Below are positions 27,831 through 35,562 of a stretch of DNA of 64,000 nt, in pieces (the stretch's first letter is position 1; each line of letters begins with the position of its first letter). Origin of the DNA: Posidoniimonas corsicana (GTDB taxonomy: Bacteria; Planctomycetota; Planctomycetia; Pirellulales; Lacipirellulaceae); NCBI RefSeq assembly GCF_007859765.1, contig NZ_SIHJ01000001.1, positions 3,947,156 to 4,011,155 of the forward strand, in the 5' to 3' direction. Under the pieces are notes generated by a model, which was given only the letters and a program-made list of their open reading frames with translations, searched no databases and was not told the origin of the DNA. The translations under genes and the position numbers were made by a program.

Positions 27831-27960
27831 AGCGATCCTCCCTAGAACCGGGGATTCGTGATCGGAACCGATCGACCTGATATCGAGAGTCGCTTACTAA
27901 ACCCCAAACACTCAACGGGGCGCCGCACGGGTTGAAGCCGCGCACCGCGGCTGGCGCAGC

Positions 27961-27990
27961 AAAAAGGCCCCGGGCAGAACGCCCGGGGCC
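27961..27990 (-). terminator. Intrinsic terminator of the phosphofructokinase gene
   Basis: Perfect 10-base stem GGCCCCGGGC / GCCCGGGGCC with a 5-base loop; on the minus strand it is followed by TTTTT. It lies 28 bases after the stop. Confidence 0.93.
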
Positions 27991-28018
27991 GTGGTGTTTT
28001 CAGTTTCGCCGCGCGGAC

Positions 28019-29221
28019 CTACTGGGCGAGGGCCGCCTCGAGTTCGGCGTCGACGCTCTCCAGCAGGTGCTCGCCGGGGTGCTTGCTCGCGAACTCGCGG
28101 TCCTCCTCCATGGTGAACACACCGCTGGAGGTCTGGTCCGCGGCGCGGTCGCCGAAGCTGATGCCAAGGGCGCGGGCGGCCTTGACGCCGGGGCCGTTCG
28201 GGTCGACCTGGCGGATCTTGTGCACCGCCTCGAGGATCGGCACGCTCGACATCTCCGGTGGGCGGCTGCAGATCATGTGGCCGAACTTCTCCTGCACGAT
28301 CAGCCGCACCGCGTGCGCGCCGAACTGCGTGGCCAGCACGCGGTCGAACGTGGTGGGCGTGCCGCCCCGCTGCAGGTGGCCCAGGATGCAGAGCCGCGCC
28401 TCGCGGTGCAGGCGTTTCTCGATCTCCTCGGTCACGGCCTTGCCGATGCCGCCCAGCTTGACCTGCTGGCCCTCTTTCTCCTGGCCGACCATGCCGCCCT
28501 CGGGCAGGTGGGCGCCCTCGGCCACGACGACCAGCGTAAACTTCTTGCCCTGGCTCTCGCGGTGCAGGATCTTGTGGCAGACGTTCTCGTACGTCCACGG
28601 GATCTCCGGGATGAGGATCACGTCGCCGCCGCCGCCGATGCCCGAGTGCAGCGCGATCCAGCCGGCGTGGCGGCCCATCACCTCCAACACCATAATCCGC
28701 TCGTGGCTGGCGGCGGTGGTGTGCAGGCGGTCGAGGGCGTCGGTGGCGCACTCAATGGCGCTGTCGAATCCGAACGTGAAGGCGGTGGCCTGCAGGTCGT
28801 TGTCGATGGTCTTGGGCACGCCGACCACCGGGATGCCGTTCTCGTGGAACTGCTGCGCGATGGCGAGCGAGCCGTCGCCGCCGACGCAGATCAGCCCGTC
28901 GATTCCGAGCTGGCGAACGGTTTCCTTCACGCCCTCGATCAAGTGCGGCGCGATCTCGACGCGGTCGTCGACGCCCTTGACCGCCGCGAAGCGGCCCTTG
29001 TTGGTCGAACCCAGGATCGTGCCGCCCTGGTTGAGGATGCCCTTGGTGCTGGCGGGCGTGAGGTTGACGTACTGCACTGGGTCGTACAGGCCCTCGTAGC
29101 CCTTGAGGAAACCGACGCAGTCGTAGCCCAGCTGGTGGCAGCTCTTCACGGCGCCGCGGATCACGGCGTTCAGTCCGGGGCAGTCGCCGCCGCTGGTTAG
29201 GATGCCGATTCGCTTGCTCAT
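28019..29221 (-). CDS. pfkA: 6-phosphofructokinase (mixed-type nucleotide site)
   Basis: 400 residues from the ATG at 29221 ('MSKRIGILTSGGDCPGLNAVI'). It phosphorylates fructose 6-phosphate to the 1,6-bisphosphate in glycolysis. Motifs: 'GGDCPGLNAVIRG' at the N terminus, 'CVGGDGSLAIAQQF', the catalytic 'PKTIDNDL', 'VMGRHAGWIALHSG' and 'LGHLQRGGTPTTFDRVLAT'. Residues equivalent to E. coli Gly104 and Gly124 are Gly117 and Lys137. Glycine at the first position usually means ATP, while lysine at the second is shared with pyrophosphate-dependent enzymes, so it belongs with the group often called ATP-dependent 'group III' or clade X. About 80 residues longer than E. coli PfkA. A terminator follows. 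Confidence 0.95.
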   Translation of the reverse strand: MSKRIGILTSGGDCPGLNAVIRGAVKSCHQLGYDCVGFLKGYEGLYDPVQYVNLTPASTKGILNQGGTILGSTNKGRFAAVKGVDDRVEIAPHLIEGVKETVRQLGIDGLICVGGDGSLAIAQQFHENGIPVVGVPKTIDNDLQATAFTFGFDSAIECATDALDRLHTTAASHERIMVLEVMGRHAGWIALHSGIGGGGDVILIPEIPWTYENVCHKILHRESQGKKFTLVVVAEGAHLPEGGMVGQEKEGQQVKLGGIGKAVTEEIEKRLHREARLCILGHLQRGGTPTTFDRVLATQFGAHAVRLIVQEKFGHMICSRPPEMSSVPILEAVHKIRQVDPNGPGVKAARALGISFGDRAADQTSSGVFTMEEDREFASKHPGEHLLESVDAELEAALAQ

Positions 29222-29400
29222 GTCTGGTGACCCTTCTCTGGAGGAATCCGGTGGAAGCGTCTGCCGCTGGGGTGACCCGATGATGCAGGCCGGAGAGAGC
29301 GCACGACGCGGATGATTGGCAGCGCAAGCGTAGGTTGGCGGTGGGCCCCGCCCCGCCAATTCGGTCGGCCGCGGACCAGAAAGTCGCCGCCCACCAGCCG

Positions 29401-30141
29401 CTACGACCGGCCCAGCCCGGTCCACTCGCGCCAGCCGAGCACGGCAATCACCCGCAGCGCGGCGGCCGCCTCGCGGAGGTTGATCTTGGACGCGCCGGCC
29501 ACGCGGTCGCGGAAGGTGATAGGCCGCTCGGCAAAGGTCGCTCCGCGGCGGCGGAGCCGCCACAGCAACTCCTCCAGGTACGCGTAGCCGAGGGTGAGCA
29601 CGTTGTCGAAGTCAACCTCACGGAGCTTCTCAACGCGGTACGCGCGGAACGCCCCGCTGCAGTCGCCGACCGGCAGCCGCAGCGCCCGGCTGGCCACCGC
29701 GTTGAGCACCCAGCTGGTGACCCGCCGCCGCAACGGCCAGCCCTCGATGGCGCCGCCCGGGCAGTACCGCGAGCCGATCGCCACGTCGGCCTGATGCACG
29801 GCCTCGAGCAGCGCTGGCAGCCGGTCGGGCGGGTGGCTCCAGTCGGCGTCCAGGGTGGCGACCACTTCGTAGCCGTGCTCGATCGCGTGGCGGAACGCGT
29901 CGTAGCTGGCGGAGCCGAGCCCCAGCTTGCCCGCGCGGTGCAGGCAGCCGAGCCAGGGGTGGCCCGCCGCGTGCTGATCGACCCAGTCGCCGGTGCCGTC
30001 CGGCGAGTTGTCGTCCACGACCAGCACGTCCGCGTGGGGCGCGTGCTGGTGGATCGCGTCGATCAGGCCAGGCAGGTTCTCACGCTCGTTGTACGTGGCG
30101 ATCGCGATAAGGGTCTTGGGTAACTGCGTCTCGATTGCCAC
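29401..30141 (-). CDS. Family 2 glycosyltransferase, polyprenol-phosphate mannose/glucose synthase-like
   Basis: 246 residues. The whole protein is one GT-A domain of the dolichol-phosphate mannosyltransferase type: 'TLIAIATYNERENLPGLIDAI', 'VLVVDDNSPDGTGDW', 'ATLDADWSHPPDRLPALLEAV' (DxD equivalent), 'VAIGSRYCPGGAIEGWPLRRRVTS' and 'AERPITFRDRVAGASKI'. It would transfer a sugar from GDP- or UDP-sugar to a polyprenyl phosphate at the cytoplasmic face of the membrane. It has no C-terminal membrane helices. It starts 21 bases after the zinc-ribbon membrane gene and is probably co-transcribed. Confidence 0.92.
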   Translation of the reverse strand: MAIETQLPKTLIAIATYNERENLPGLIDAIHQHAPHADVLVVDDNSPDGTGDWVDQHAAGHPWLGCLHRAGKLGLGSASYDAFRHAIEHGYEVVATLDADWSHPPDRLPALLEAVHQADVAIGSRYCPGGAIEGWPLRRRVTSWVLNAVASRALRLPVGDCSGAFRAYRVEKLREVDFDNVLTLGYAYLEELLWRLRRRGATFAERPITFRDRVAGASKINLREAAAALRVIAVLGWREWTGLGRS

Positions 30142-30162
30142 GACTCCGTAGGTAGACTCCGC

Positions 30163-31035
30163 TTAACCAACCGCGAATGCTACTAGAACCAGGAGCAAGA
30201 CCGCAACAAGCAACGCTACAAAGATCCAAACAATGATGGAGATCTTGTGCTTGATATGCGGCGTCGCCGCGATCACCCGTTGGTAGTCGGAGGACAACAC
30301 TTCGGCGCCCTTCTTGCCGGCGACGAGGTACAAGAAATAGGCGTTGATCAAAGTTCCAATCGGGAAGCCGAGCAGACCGATAGCGGAGAGGACAATCGCC
30401 GGCACACGAGCACTAGGATTGCACTTGCGCAGCCCCGCTCCTACCCAGTACTGGAATGCACACAGCCCACCAACAACTGCACCAATCACCAAGAGCACCC
30501 CACCGCCAACGGCGGCGTCACCGCCCGCCATCATCGCTAGAATGCCTTGCACAATGTTCACGATGCCGGCCAAGCACCCGAGAACGCCGCCAATAATGAA
30601 CAGCGCCCCCATCGACCGGATACTGGCCTCGTGCGAGAGCAGCCGCTTACGGGTCGCCTCCGCGCCACTGGGCTCGGCTGAGCCGGCCGCCGACTCTTCG
30701 CTCAGCGGCGACGCATAGGGGTTGTACGTCTGCTCCGGCTCCGCCGCCGGCGGTTCGGGGAAGTTGAAGTCGTCGTCATCGAAGCTGCCGGCGCCGAGGT
30801 CGCCGAACAAATCGTCCGACGCGGGCGCGGGCTTCGGCTCGGCCACGGGCGCCGGCTGCGCCGGGACGGCCGCGCCGACGGCGGCCGCCTGCTTGGCCAT
30901 CAGCTTCTGCAGGTGCTCCTCGCTGGGCATCTTCAGCGTCTGGTTGCAGCCGGGGCACTTGCCCTTCTTGCCGGCGTGGGCCATCGAGATCTTGATGGAC
31001 TTGCTGCAGCTGGGGCATTTGAAGCGGATGCTCAT
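30163..31035 (-). CDS. Zinc-ribbon membrane protein of unknown function
   Basis: 290 residues. The N terminus is a zinc ribbon with Cys7/Cys10 and Cys27/Cys30 ('FKCPSCSKSIKI' and 'KGKCPGCNQTL'), a form very common in planctomycete proteins. A Pro/Ala/Glu-rich linker follows (about 50-120), then four hydrophobic helices ('MGALFIIGGVLGCLAGIVNIVQGIL', 'GVLLVIGAVVGGLCAFQYWVGAG', 'AIVLSAIGLLGFPIGTLINAYFLYL', 'IIVWIFVALLVAVLLLVLVAFAV'). The segment before the last helix, 'GAEVLSSDYQRVIAATPHIKHK', is reminiscent of other planctomycete zinc-ribbon membrane proteins. Role unknown; it neighbours sugar-polymer genes. Confidence 0.75.
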   Translation of the reverse strand: MSIRFKCPSCSKSIKISMAHAGKKGKCPGCNQTLKMPSEEHLQKLMAKQAAAVGAAVPAQPAPVAEPKPAPASDDLFGDLGAGSFDDDDFNFPEPPAAEPEQTYNPYASPLSEESAAGSAEPSGAEATRKRLLSHEASIRSMGALFIIGGVLGCLAGIVNIVQGILAMMAGGDAAVGGGVLLVIGAVVGGLCAFQYWVGAGLRKCNPSARVPAIVLSAIGLLGFPIGTLINAYFLYLVAGKKGAEVLSSDYQRVIAATPHIKHKISIIVWIFVALLVAVLLLVLVAFAVG

Positions 31036-31231
31036 GCAATCGGGCCCTGGAGGAACAACACCGCCGCGCGCGGTCGATCGACCGCGGAGGGGCGTGTGGA
31101 GGGTTTGGCGGCGACCGCCGGCGGATGGCGCCGGGAGCCATGGTCGCGCCTCTTGAGCATCTGTCCGGGGCCCATCGTAAGCGAAACGGGGGCCCGAGTC
31201 GAATTTTTCTGCTTAGCGGGCGTCCAGCCGG

Positions 31232-32167
31232 CTAGGCGATCGACTTGTAGTACTCGATCGACTGCCGCAGGCCCTGCTCCAGGCTGTGCTTCGGCTCGTA
31301 GCCCAGCAGGGTGCGGGCGCGGGTGATGTCAGCCAGGCTCTCGCGCACGTCGCCGGCGCGGGGGTCAGCGAAGATGGGTTCGACCTTAAGTTCGAGTAGA
31401 TCGTTGAGCGTGGCCATCAGCTGCAGCAGCGTGAACCGCCGGCCGGTGCCCACATTGAAGACCTGCCCAACCGCTTCGGGCCGTTCGGCCGCGAGCAGGT
31501 TGGCCTGCACCACGTCGCTAACGAAAACGAAGTCGCGGGACTGCTCGCCGTCACCGTAGATGGTGGGACGCTCGCCCGCCAGCAGCTTGCTGACGAAGAT
31601 CGGGATCACGGCCGAGTACTCGCTCTTGGGGTCCTGACGCGGCCCGTAGACGTTGAAGTAACGCAGACAGGCGGTCTCCAACCCGAACGACTTGGTGAAC
31701 GACTTGCAGTAGTACTCGCTGGCGATCTTGGCCGCGGCGTAGGGCGACAACGGGTCGTGCGGGTCGTCTTCGCGTTTGCTGGAGAAGGGCTGGTCGCCGT
31801 ACGCGGCGCTCGACGCGGCGAACACCACCCGCCGCACGCCCGACTTGCGGGCCGCGTCCAGTACATTGACCGTGCCGGTGACGCAGGCCGCGTGCGACGC
31901 CAGCGGGTCGCGCACGCTGGCCGGCACCGAGGCGAGCGCCGCCTCGTGGAACACGACCTCAACTCCGTCCGCCGCCTTGGCGACCGCCGCCGGGTCGCAC
32001 ACGTCGCCGTGGATCAGCTCGCAATCTTTGCCGAGGTGCGACAGGTTCGCCTCGAATCCGGAGCAGAGGTTGTCCAGCACGCGGACCTTGCCGCCCCGCT
32101 GCACCAGGCCGGTGGAGATGTGTGAGCCGATGAACCCGGCGCCGCCGGTGACGAGAAAGGTTGCCAT
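31232..32167 (-). CDS. NAD-dependent nucleotide-sugar epimerase/dehydratase
   Basis: 311 residues, extended short-chain dehydrogenase fold. NAD-binding 'TGGAGFIGSH' (Gly8, Gly11, Gly14), catalytic serine in 'VVFAASSAAYGDQPF', and Tyr/Lys in 'LSPYAAAKIASEYYCKSF' near residue 140. Sugar-binding end: 'CLRYFNVYGPRQDPKSEYSAVIPIF' and 'TIYGDGEQSRDFVFVSDVV'. The pattern fits UDP-glucose/UDP-N-acetylglucosamine 4-epimerases of the WbpP/GalE type, supplying precursors for surface polysaccharide. It follows the orphan gene by 45 bases and is likely the same operon as the ExeA-like ATPase. Confidence 0.92.
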   Translation of the reverse strand: MATFLVTGGAGFIGSHISTGLVQRGGKVRVLDNLCSGFEANLSHLGKDCELIHGDVCDPAAVAKAADGVEVVFHEAALASVPASVRDPLASHAACVTGTVNVLDAARKSGVRRVVFAASSAAYGDQPFSSKREDDPHDPLSPYAAAKIASEYYCKSFTKSFGLETACLRYFNVYGPRQDPKSEYSAVIPIFVSKLLAGERPTIYGDGEQSRDFVFVSDVVQANLLAAERPEAVGQVFNVGTGRRFTLLQLMATLNDLLELKVEPIFADPRAGDVRESLADITRARTLLGYEPKHSLEQGLRQSIEYYKSIA

Positions 32168-32212
32168 GTTGTCGTTCCGTGCGTGGGGCGAGTCGAGAAA
32201 GTGGGGACGCGG

Positions 32213-32767
32213 CTAGGCGGCGTCGAGCCACAAGCACTCGCACCGGCTCACGCCCTGGTCGCGGAGCCGCCGCAGCCGCCCGTGGGCCAACTGGAGCGAA
32301 CGGGCGCCCGCCCTGCTCACGACAACCGTGCGGTCTGCCAGCGAGGCGAGGCGTTGCTGCAGCTCAACGCTCGCGCCGAGGCCCGCCACCGCGGTGCTAT
32401 TGTACACGGAGCGGCACTCCTGCAGGAGGATGATCCAGTCCCGCAGACGACCGCCGCTGGCCGCCACCCCGGTCCGCCACACGCGGGCGGTGGAAATCTT
32501 GGTGAGCAGACCGGCGGGCTGGTCGGGGCCGTCGGCGTATTCGTCCGAGACCTCCACCAGCAGGCGGTCGCCTTGCGTCGCTCCGCCCTTGAGCAGCGCC
32601 GCGAGCGCGGCCCGGGCGGCAAGGCCCGCCGTCTCGTCGGCGTCGAGAAACAGCGTCACGAGCCCCGCCGGCGGTTCACCCGATCGCAGCGGCGGTGGCC
32701 CCGCCGGGCGGAACGCCGCCCGCGGCCGACCCGCGTCTGCTTCGTTACCCCACGCGCTTTCAGCCAT
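32213..32767 (-). CDS. Orphan between the ExeA-like ATPase and the epimerase
   Basis: 184 residues, starting within the last codons of the ATPase gene (8-base overlap), which implies translational coupling. Not recognised with confidence. It begins with a charged, disordered part and then alpha/beta segments 'GLVTLFLDADETAGLAARAALAALL', 'GDRLLVEVSDEY', 'LRDWIILLQECRSVYN' and 'LASLADRTVVVSRAGARSLQLAHGRLRRLRDQGV'. The order recalls the C-terminal half of ParA/CpsD-type kinases that often pair with an ExeA-like ATPase in exopolysaccharide loci, but there is no Walker A motif, so it cannot be an active kinase. Confidence 0.65.
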   Translation of the reverse strand: MAESAWGNEADAGRPRAAFRPAGPPPLRSGEPPAGLVTLFLDADETAGLAARAALAALLKGGATQGDRLLVEVSDEYADGPDQPAGLLTKISTARVWRTGVAASGGRLRDWIILLQECRSVYNSTAVAGLGASVELQQRLASLADRTVVVSRAGARSLQLAHGRLRRLRDQGVSRCECLWLDAA

Positions 32768-34307
32768 GACGCAGCTTGGCGAAGAGCTGGCGGTACTCCT
32801 GCCGACGCGCCATCGGCTGCTTGACGCCCTCGACCTCGATCAGGTCGTTCTCGATGATCAGGATGTCGCTGTCGTCGGCCGTGGCGTCGGCGCGGGCGTC
32901 GATCGACAGGGTCGACAGCCGCGGGTCGTCGGCGTCATCGTCGTCGGACAGCAGCTCAAGTTCCTCCGGCTGCAGCCGCAGAGCGGGCGGCTTCTGCGCC
33001 TTTGGGGCCTCGACGTCCTGTTCCAGCAACTCGTCGAACGACTCATCGGCCGGCGCTTCGTCCGGCTCGTAGGAGTCCGAGCGGGCGAGCGTGCTGGCCA
33101 TCGTGCTCAGCTTGGGGTCGAGCGTGTTGGTCACGACCGGCGTTGTGGACTGGAACACCACCTCAAGGCCCGAGAAGCGGTCGATCACAATCTCTTCTTC
33201 TTGGAACTCTTCGCCGAACGGGTCGTCGGCTTCGGCGGGCTCGGACGCGCGGATCGCCTGCTCGATAGGCGTTGTGACGCCAAGCGCCTGGTCGGCGTTC
33301 CAGACCGACTGCCGGGCGGCGGACGGCGGGCCGGCTAGATCGACCTCCACCGAGACCACCGGCGGGTGTACTTCTGGTTCGGCGTCCGTCAGATCGGCGA
33401 GTTCACCGAACTCAACTACGCCCGGCGCGTCGACAGACACGGGCGTCTGCGGCGCCGGCGCGGCCGGCTTCCGGGTTTCCCACGGAGCGGGCAGCTGGTG
33501 CAGGTCAGACCAGGCCTGCTGCACCACCTGCGCGTCAACCTGTTCGAGCGACTCGGCGACCGCCGCCCTCAGCGCGCGGTCGCAGATCTGGTTGATGAGC
33601 CGCGGCACGCCGTCGCTGGCGTGGAACACCGCGTCGAGCCCATCGGGCGTGAAGATCGCCTCCGGGTCGGCGCCAACCGCGGCCACGTGCGCCCGCACGT
33701 ACTCGCGGGTCTCCTCGTAGGTCAGCGAGTTGACGTAGCAGCGAGTGCCTACGCGCTGATTGAACGCCTCAAGCTCGGGGTCGGCGAAGGTCTCCTCGAG
33801 TCCGGGGCCGCCGAGCAGAACCAGCCGAACGATCGGCTCGCCGCGGAGGGTCAGGTTCGACAGCACCCGCAGCTCTTCCAGCAGGCGCGGCGCCAGCAGC
33901 TGGGCCTCGTCGACCAGCAGCACGATGCCGTTGGGCAGCTCCTGCCGGTCCTGCAACGCCTGCATCAGCGACAGCCGCAGCTCGCCCTCGTCGCGCTCGC
34001 GGAACGGCAGGTCCAGCCCGAACAGCACCGCCTGCAGCAGCGCCCGTCGGGTGCAGACCTGCGAGCTGGTGAGCGACACCATGCCGAACCGGTCGGCGAA
34101 GCCGGCCGACAGCACCTCCAGCAGCATGGTCTTGCCCATGCCGGGCGCGCCGATCAGCAGCGCGGGCCCGTCGCCGCGGCGCACGCACTGGTCGACGCTG
34201 CGGCGGGCCTCCTCGGCCGACCTGCTAGCAAAGTAGCGGTCGGCGCAGGCGTACGCGGGGAACGCCCGCTCTTGTTCGATCGTCGACGCGGTGGGGATGG
34301 TCATCAC
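32760..34307 (-). CDS. ExeA-like AAA ATPase
   Basis: 515 residues. N-terminal AAA ATPase of the ExeA/GspA type (about 15-275): Walker A 'GAPGMGKT' at 53-60, Walker B 'GIVLLVDEAQLL' near 134, sensor region 'VRLVLLGGPGLEETFADPELEAFNQRVGTRCYVNSLTYEETREYV' and 'DGVPRLINQICDRAL'. The C-terminal 240 residues are acidic and low-complexity with short conserved-looking patches. Members act in envelope secretion or, in planctomycetes and proteobacteria, in exosortase-linked exopolysaccharide clusters. The neighbours (epimerase, glycosyltransferase) favour the polysaccharide role; the assignment is inference. Confidence 0.88.
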   Translation of the reverse strand: MMTIPTASTIEQERAFPAYACADRYFASRSAEEARRSVDQCVRRGDGPALLIGAPGMGKTMLLEVLSAGFADRFGMVSLTSSQVCTRRALLQAVLFGLDLPFRERDEGELRLSLMQALQDRQELPNGIVLLVDEAQLLAPRLLEELRVLSNLTLRGEPIVRLVLLGGPGLEETFADPELEAFNQRVGTRCYVNSLTYEETREYVRAHVAAVGADPEAIFTPDGLDAVFHASDGVPRLINQICDRALRAAVAESLEQVDAQVVQQAWSDLHQLPAPWETRKPAAPAPQTPVSVDAPGVVEFGELADLTDAEPEVHPPVVSVEVDLAGPPSAARQSVWNADQALGVTTPIEQAIRASEPAEADDPFGEEFQEEEIVIDRFSGLEVVFQSTTPVVTNTLDPKLSTMASTLARSDSYEPDEAPADESFDELLEQDVEAPKAQKPPALRLQPEELELLSDDDDADDPRLSTLSIDARADATADDSDILIIENDLIEVEGVKQPMARRQEYRQLFAKLRHG

Positions 34308-34377
34308 GGGTTTCCGGGGCGCACTGAAAGATCACGGGCGGACGTCGGTTTGGATCGGCGCCGGCCCCACGGGGGCT

Positions 34378-34548
34378 TCACGATATGCGGGGGCCATCGC
34401 CACATTCGCCGGGGAGCCGGCGGACCGGGGCGCCGAGCGATCGCTCGGCGTCCAGAACGGTGGGCTCCGCCTCCTTCGCGCGGGCGGCCACGCTCAACGC
34501 GGCGGTCAGCGTCGCGAGCCCGAGCAGCAGTTGGATCGCGAACAACAT
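34378..34548 (-). CDS. Possible small membrane protein
   Basis: 56 residues from the ATG at 34548: one hydrophobic helix 'MLFAIQLLLGLATLTAALSVAARA' followed by a charged tail 'KEAEPTVLDAERSLGAPVRRL'. The topology is sensible for a small inner-membrane protein just upstream of the ExeA-like ATPase on the same strand, but no ribosome-binding site is evident and nothing similar is known to me. Confidence 0.35.
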   Translation of the reverse strand: MLFAIQLLLGLATLTAALSVAARAKEAEPTVLDAERSLGAPVRRLPGECGDGPRIS

Positions 34549-34750
34549 GGGCGCGGCAGAGCGTGGGGAAGGCGGTCCGTACGGAGGTTGCTTCGGCAGC
34601 GGACGACCCTCGAAACAAGCCAACTCGGCCAGACCTGCAAGGCTTGCCTAAACCGCGTGTGCGGCCAATACTCCACCAGATGGGGGTCCCGATGCCCCCC
34701 TCGCTGCTTAAACCAAACCAGCCCTTGAGCCAAACCAGCCGACGGCCCCG

Positions 34751-35413
34751 ATGTTCCGCGTAAAGGTGTGCGGCGTAACGACCCTGGACGACGCCGCTAT
34801 GGTGGCGGACGCGGGCGCCGACGCCATCGGGCTCAACTTCTACGCCAAGAGCCCCCGCTGCGTCACGCCCGAGTTTGCCGCCCAGGTGCGCGACCGGCTG
34901 GGCGACCGCGTGCAGCGGATCGGCCTGTTCGTCAACGAGCCGCCCGAACGCATCGGCCAGCTGGCCGATGAATGCGGGTTCACCGCCATCCAGCTGCACG
35001 GCGACGAACCTCTGTCGATGGTCGCCGAGTTGCGGCCCTGGCCCGTGGTGCTAGCGAGGCGGCTCGCCGGCCCCAACACCGCGGTGTTTGCCGAAGAGCT
35101 GGCCGCCCTGCCGGCCGACGCGCTGCCCGCCGCGTTGCTGGTCGACGCGGCGGTACCCGGCCACTACGGCGGGTCGGGCCAGCAGGCCGACTGGCAGGCC
35201 CTCACCGACCACGACCAGTGGCGACGCGGCGTGCCGCTGATCCTGGCCGGCGGGCTGCGGCCCTACAACGTCGCCCAGGCGGTGGCGGCCGTCCGCCCGC
35301 ACGGCGTCGACACCGCCAGCGGCGTCGAGTCTTCCCCCGGCGTTAAGGACCCGCGGTTGACCGGGCAGTTCGTGGCCGCGGCGCGGCGGGCGCTCGGCAT
35401 TGGGGCCCTCTAG
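34751..35413 (+). CDS. trpF: Phosphoribosylanthranilate isomerase
   Basis: 220 residues, a single TIM barrel of normal length. It converts phosphoribosylanthranilate to CdRP, the third step of tryptophan synthesis. The catalytic cysteine is in 'VKVCGVTTLDDA' and the aspartate in 'ALLVDAAVPGHYGGSGQQADW'; phosphate-binding loops are 'LILAGGLRPYNVAQAV' and 'GVDTASGVESSPGVKD'. It is separate from other trp genes, which is usual in planctomycetes. Confidence 0.96.
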   Translation: MFRVKVCGVTTLDDAAMVADAGADAIGLNFYAKSPRCVTPEFAAQVRDRLGDRVQRIGLFVNEPPERIGQLADECGFTAIQLHGDEPLSMVAELRPWPVVLARRLAGPNTAVFAEELAALPADALPAALLVDAAVPGHYGGSGQQADWQALTDHDQWRRGVPLILAGGLRPYNVAQAVAAVRPHGVDTASGVESSPGVKDPRLTGQFVAAARRALGIGAL

Positions 35414-35427
35414 GCAGCCCCTGCGGG

Positions 35428-35457
35428 TTGTAACAGCGGCCCGTGGGACAGTAGAAT
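35428..35457 (+). promoter_or_regulatory. Candidate promoter of ahcY
   Basis: TTGTAA (35428-35433), 18-base spacer, TAGAAT (35452-35457), 106 bases before the start codon. A second -10-like TATAAA at 35513-35518 has no good -35. Confidence 0.45.
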
Positions 35458-35458
35458 C

Positions 35459-35510
35459 GCGGGATTGGAAGGAACCCCGCCGGGGCGGCCTGTGCGGCCC
35501 TGAATCCCGC
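35459..35510 (+). promoter_or_regulatory. Three-way-junction-like inverted repeat before ahcY
   Basis: GCGGGATT (35459-35466) pairs exactly with AATCCCGC (35503-35510) and encloses two small hairpins, CCCC-GCC-GGGG and GGCC-TGTGC-GGCC. It may be an RNA leader element or, if transcription starts later, an operator. It does not match the SAH riboswitch layout as I know it. Confidence 0.4.
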
Positions 35511-35562
35511 CCTATAAACCCTCGCCGTATCTGTCAGCGAAGCATTCCAGGAGAGCATCCTC

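Noticed and set aside
34674-34705. Terminator-like GGGGGT/GCCCCC inverted repeat before trpF
   Set aside because: Short stem, no T run on either strand.
35414-35562. SAH riboswitch upstream of ahcY
   Set aside because: The pseudoknot layout and conserved core of that riboswitch could not be recognised, only a different inverted repeat; a covariance search is needed to settle it.
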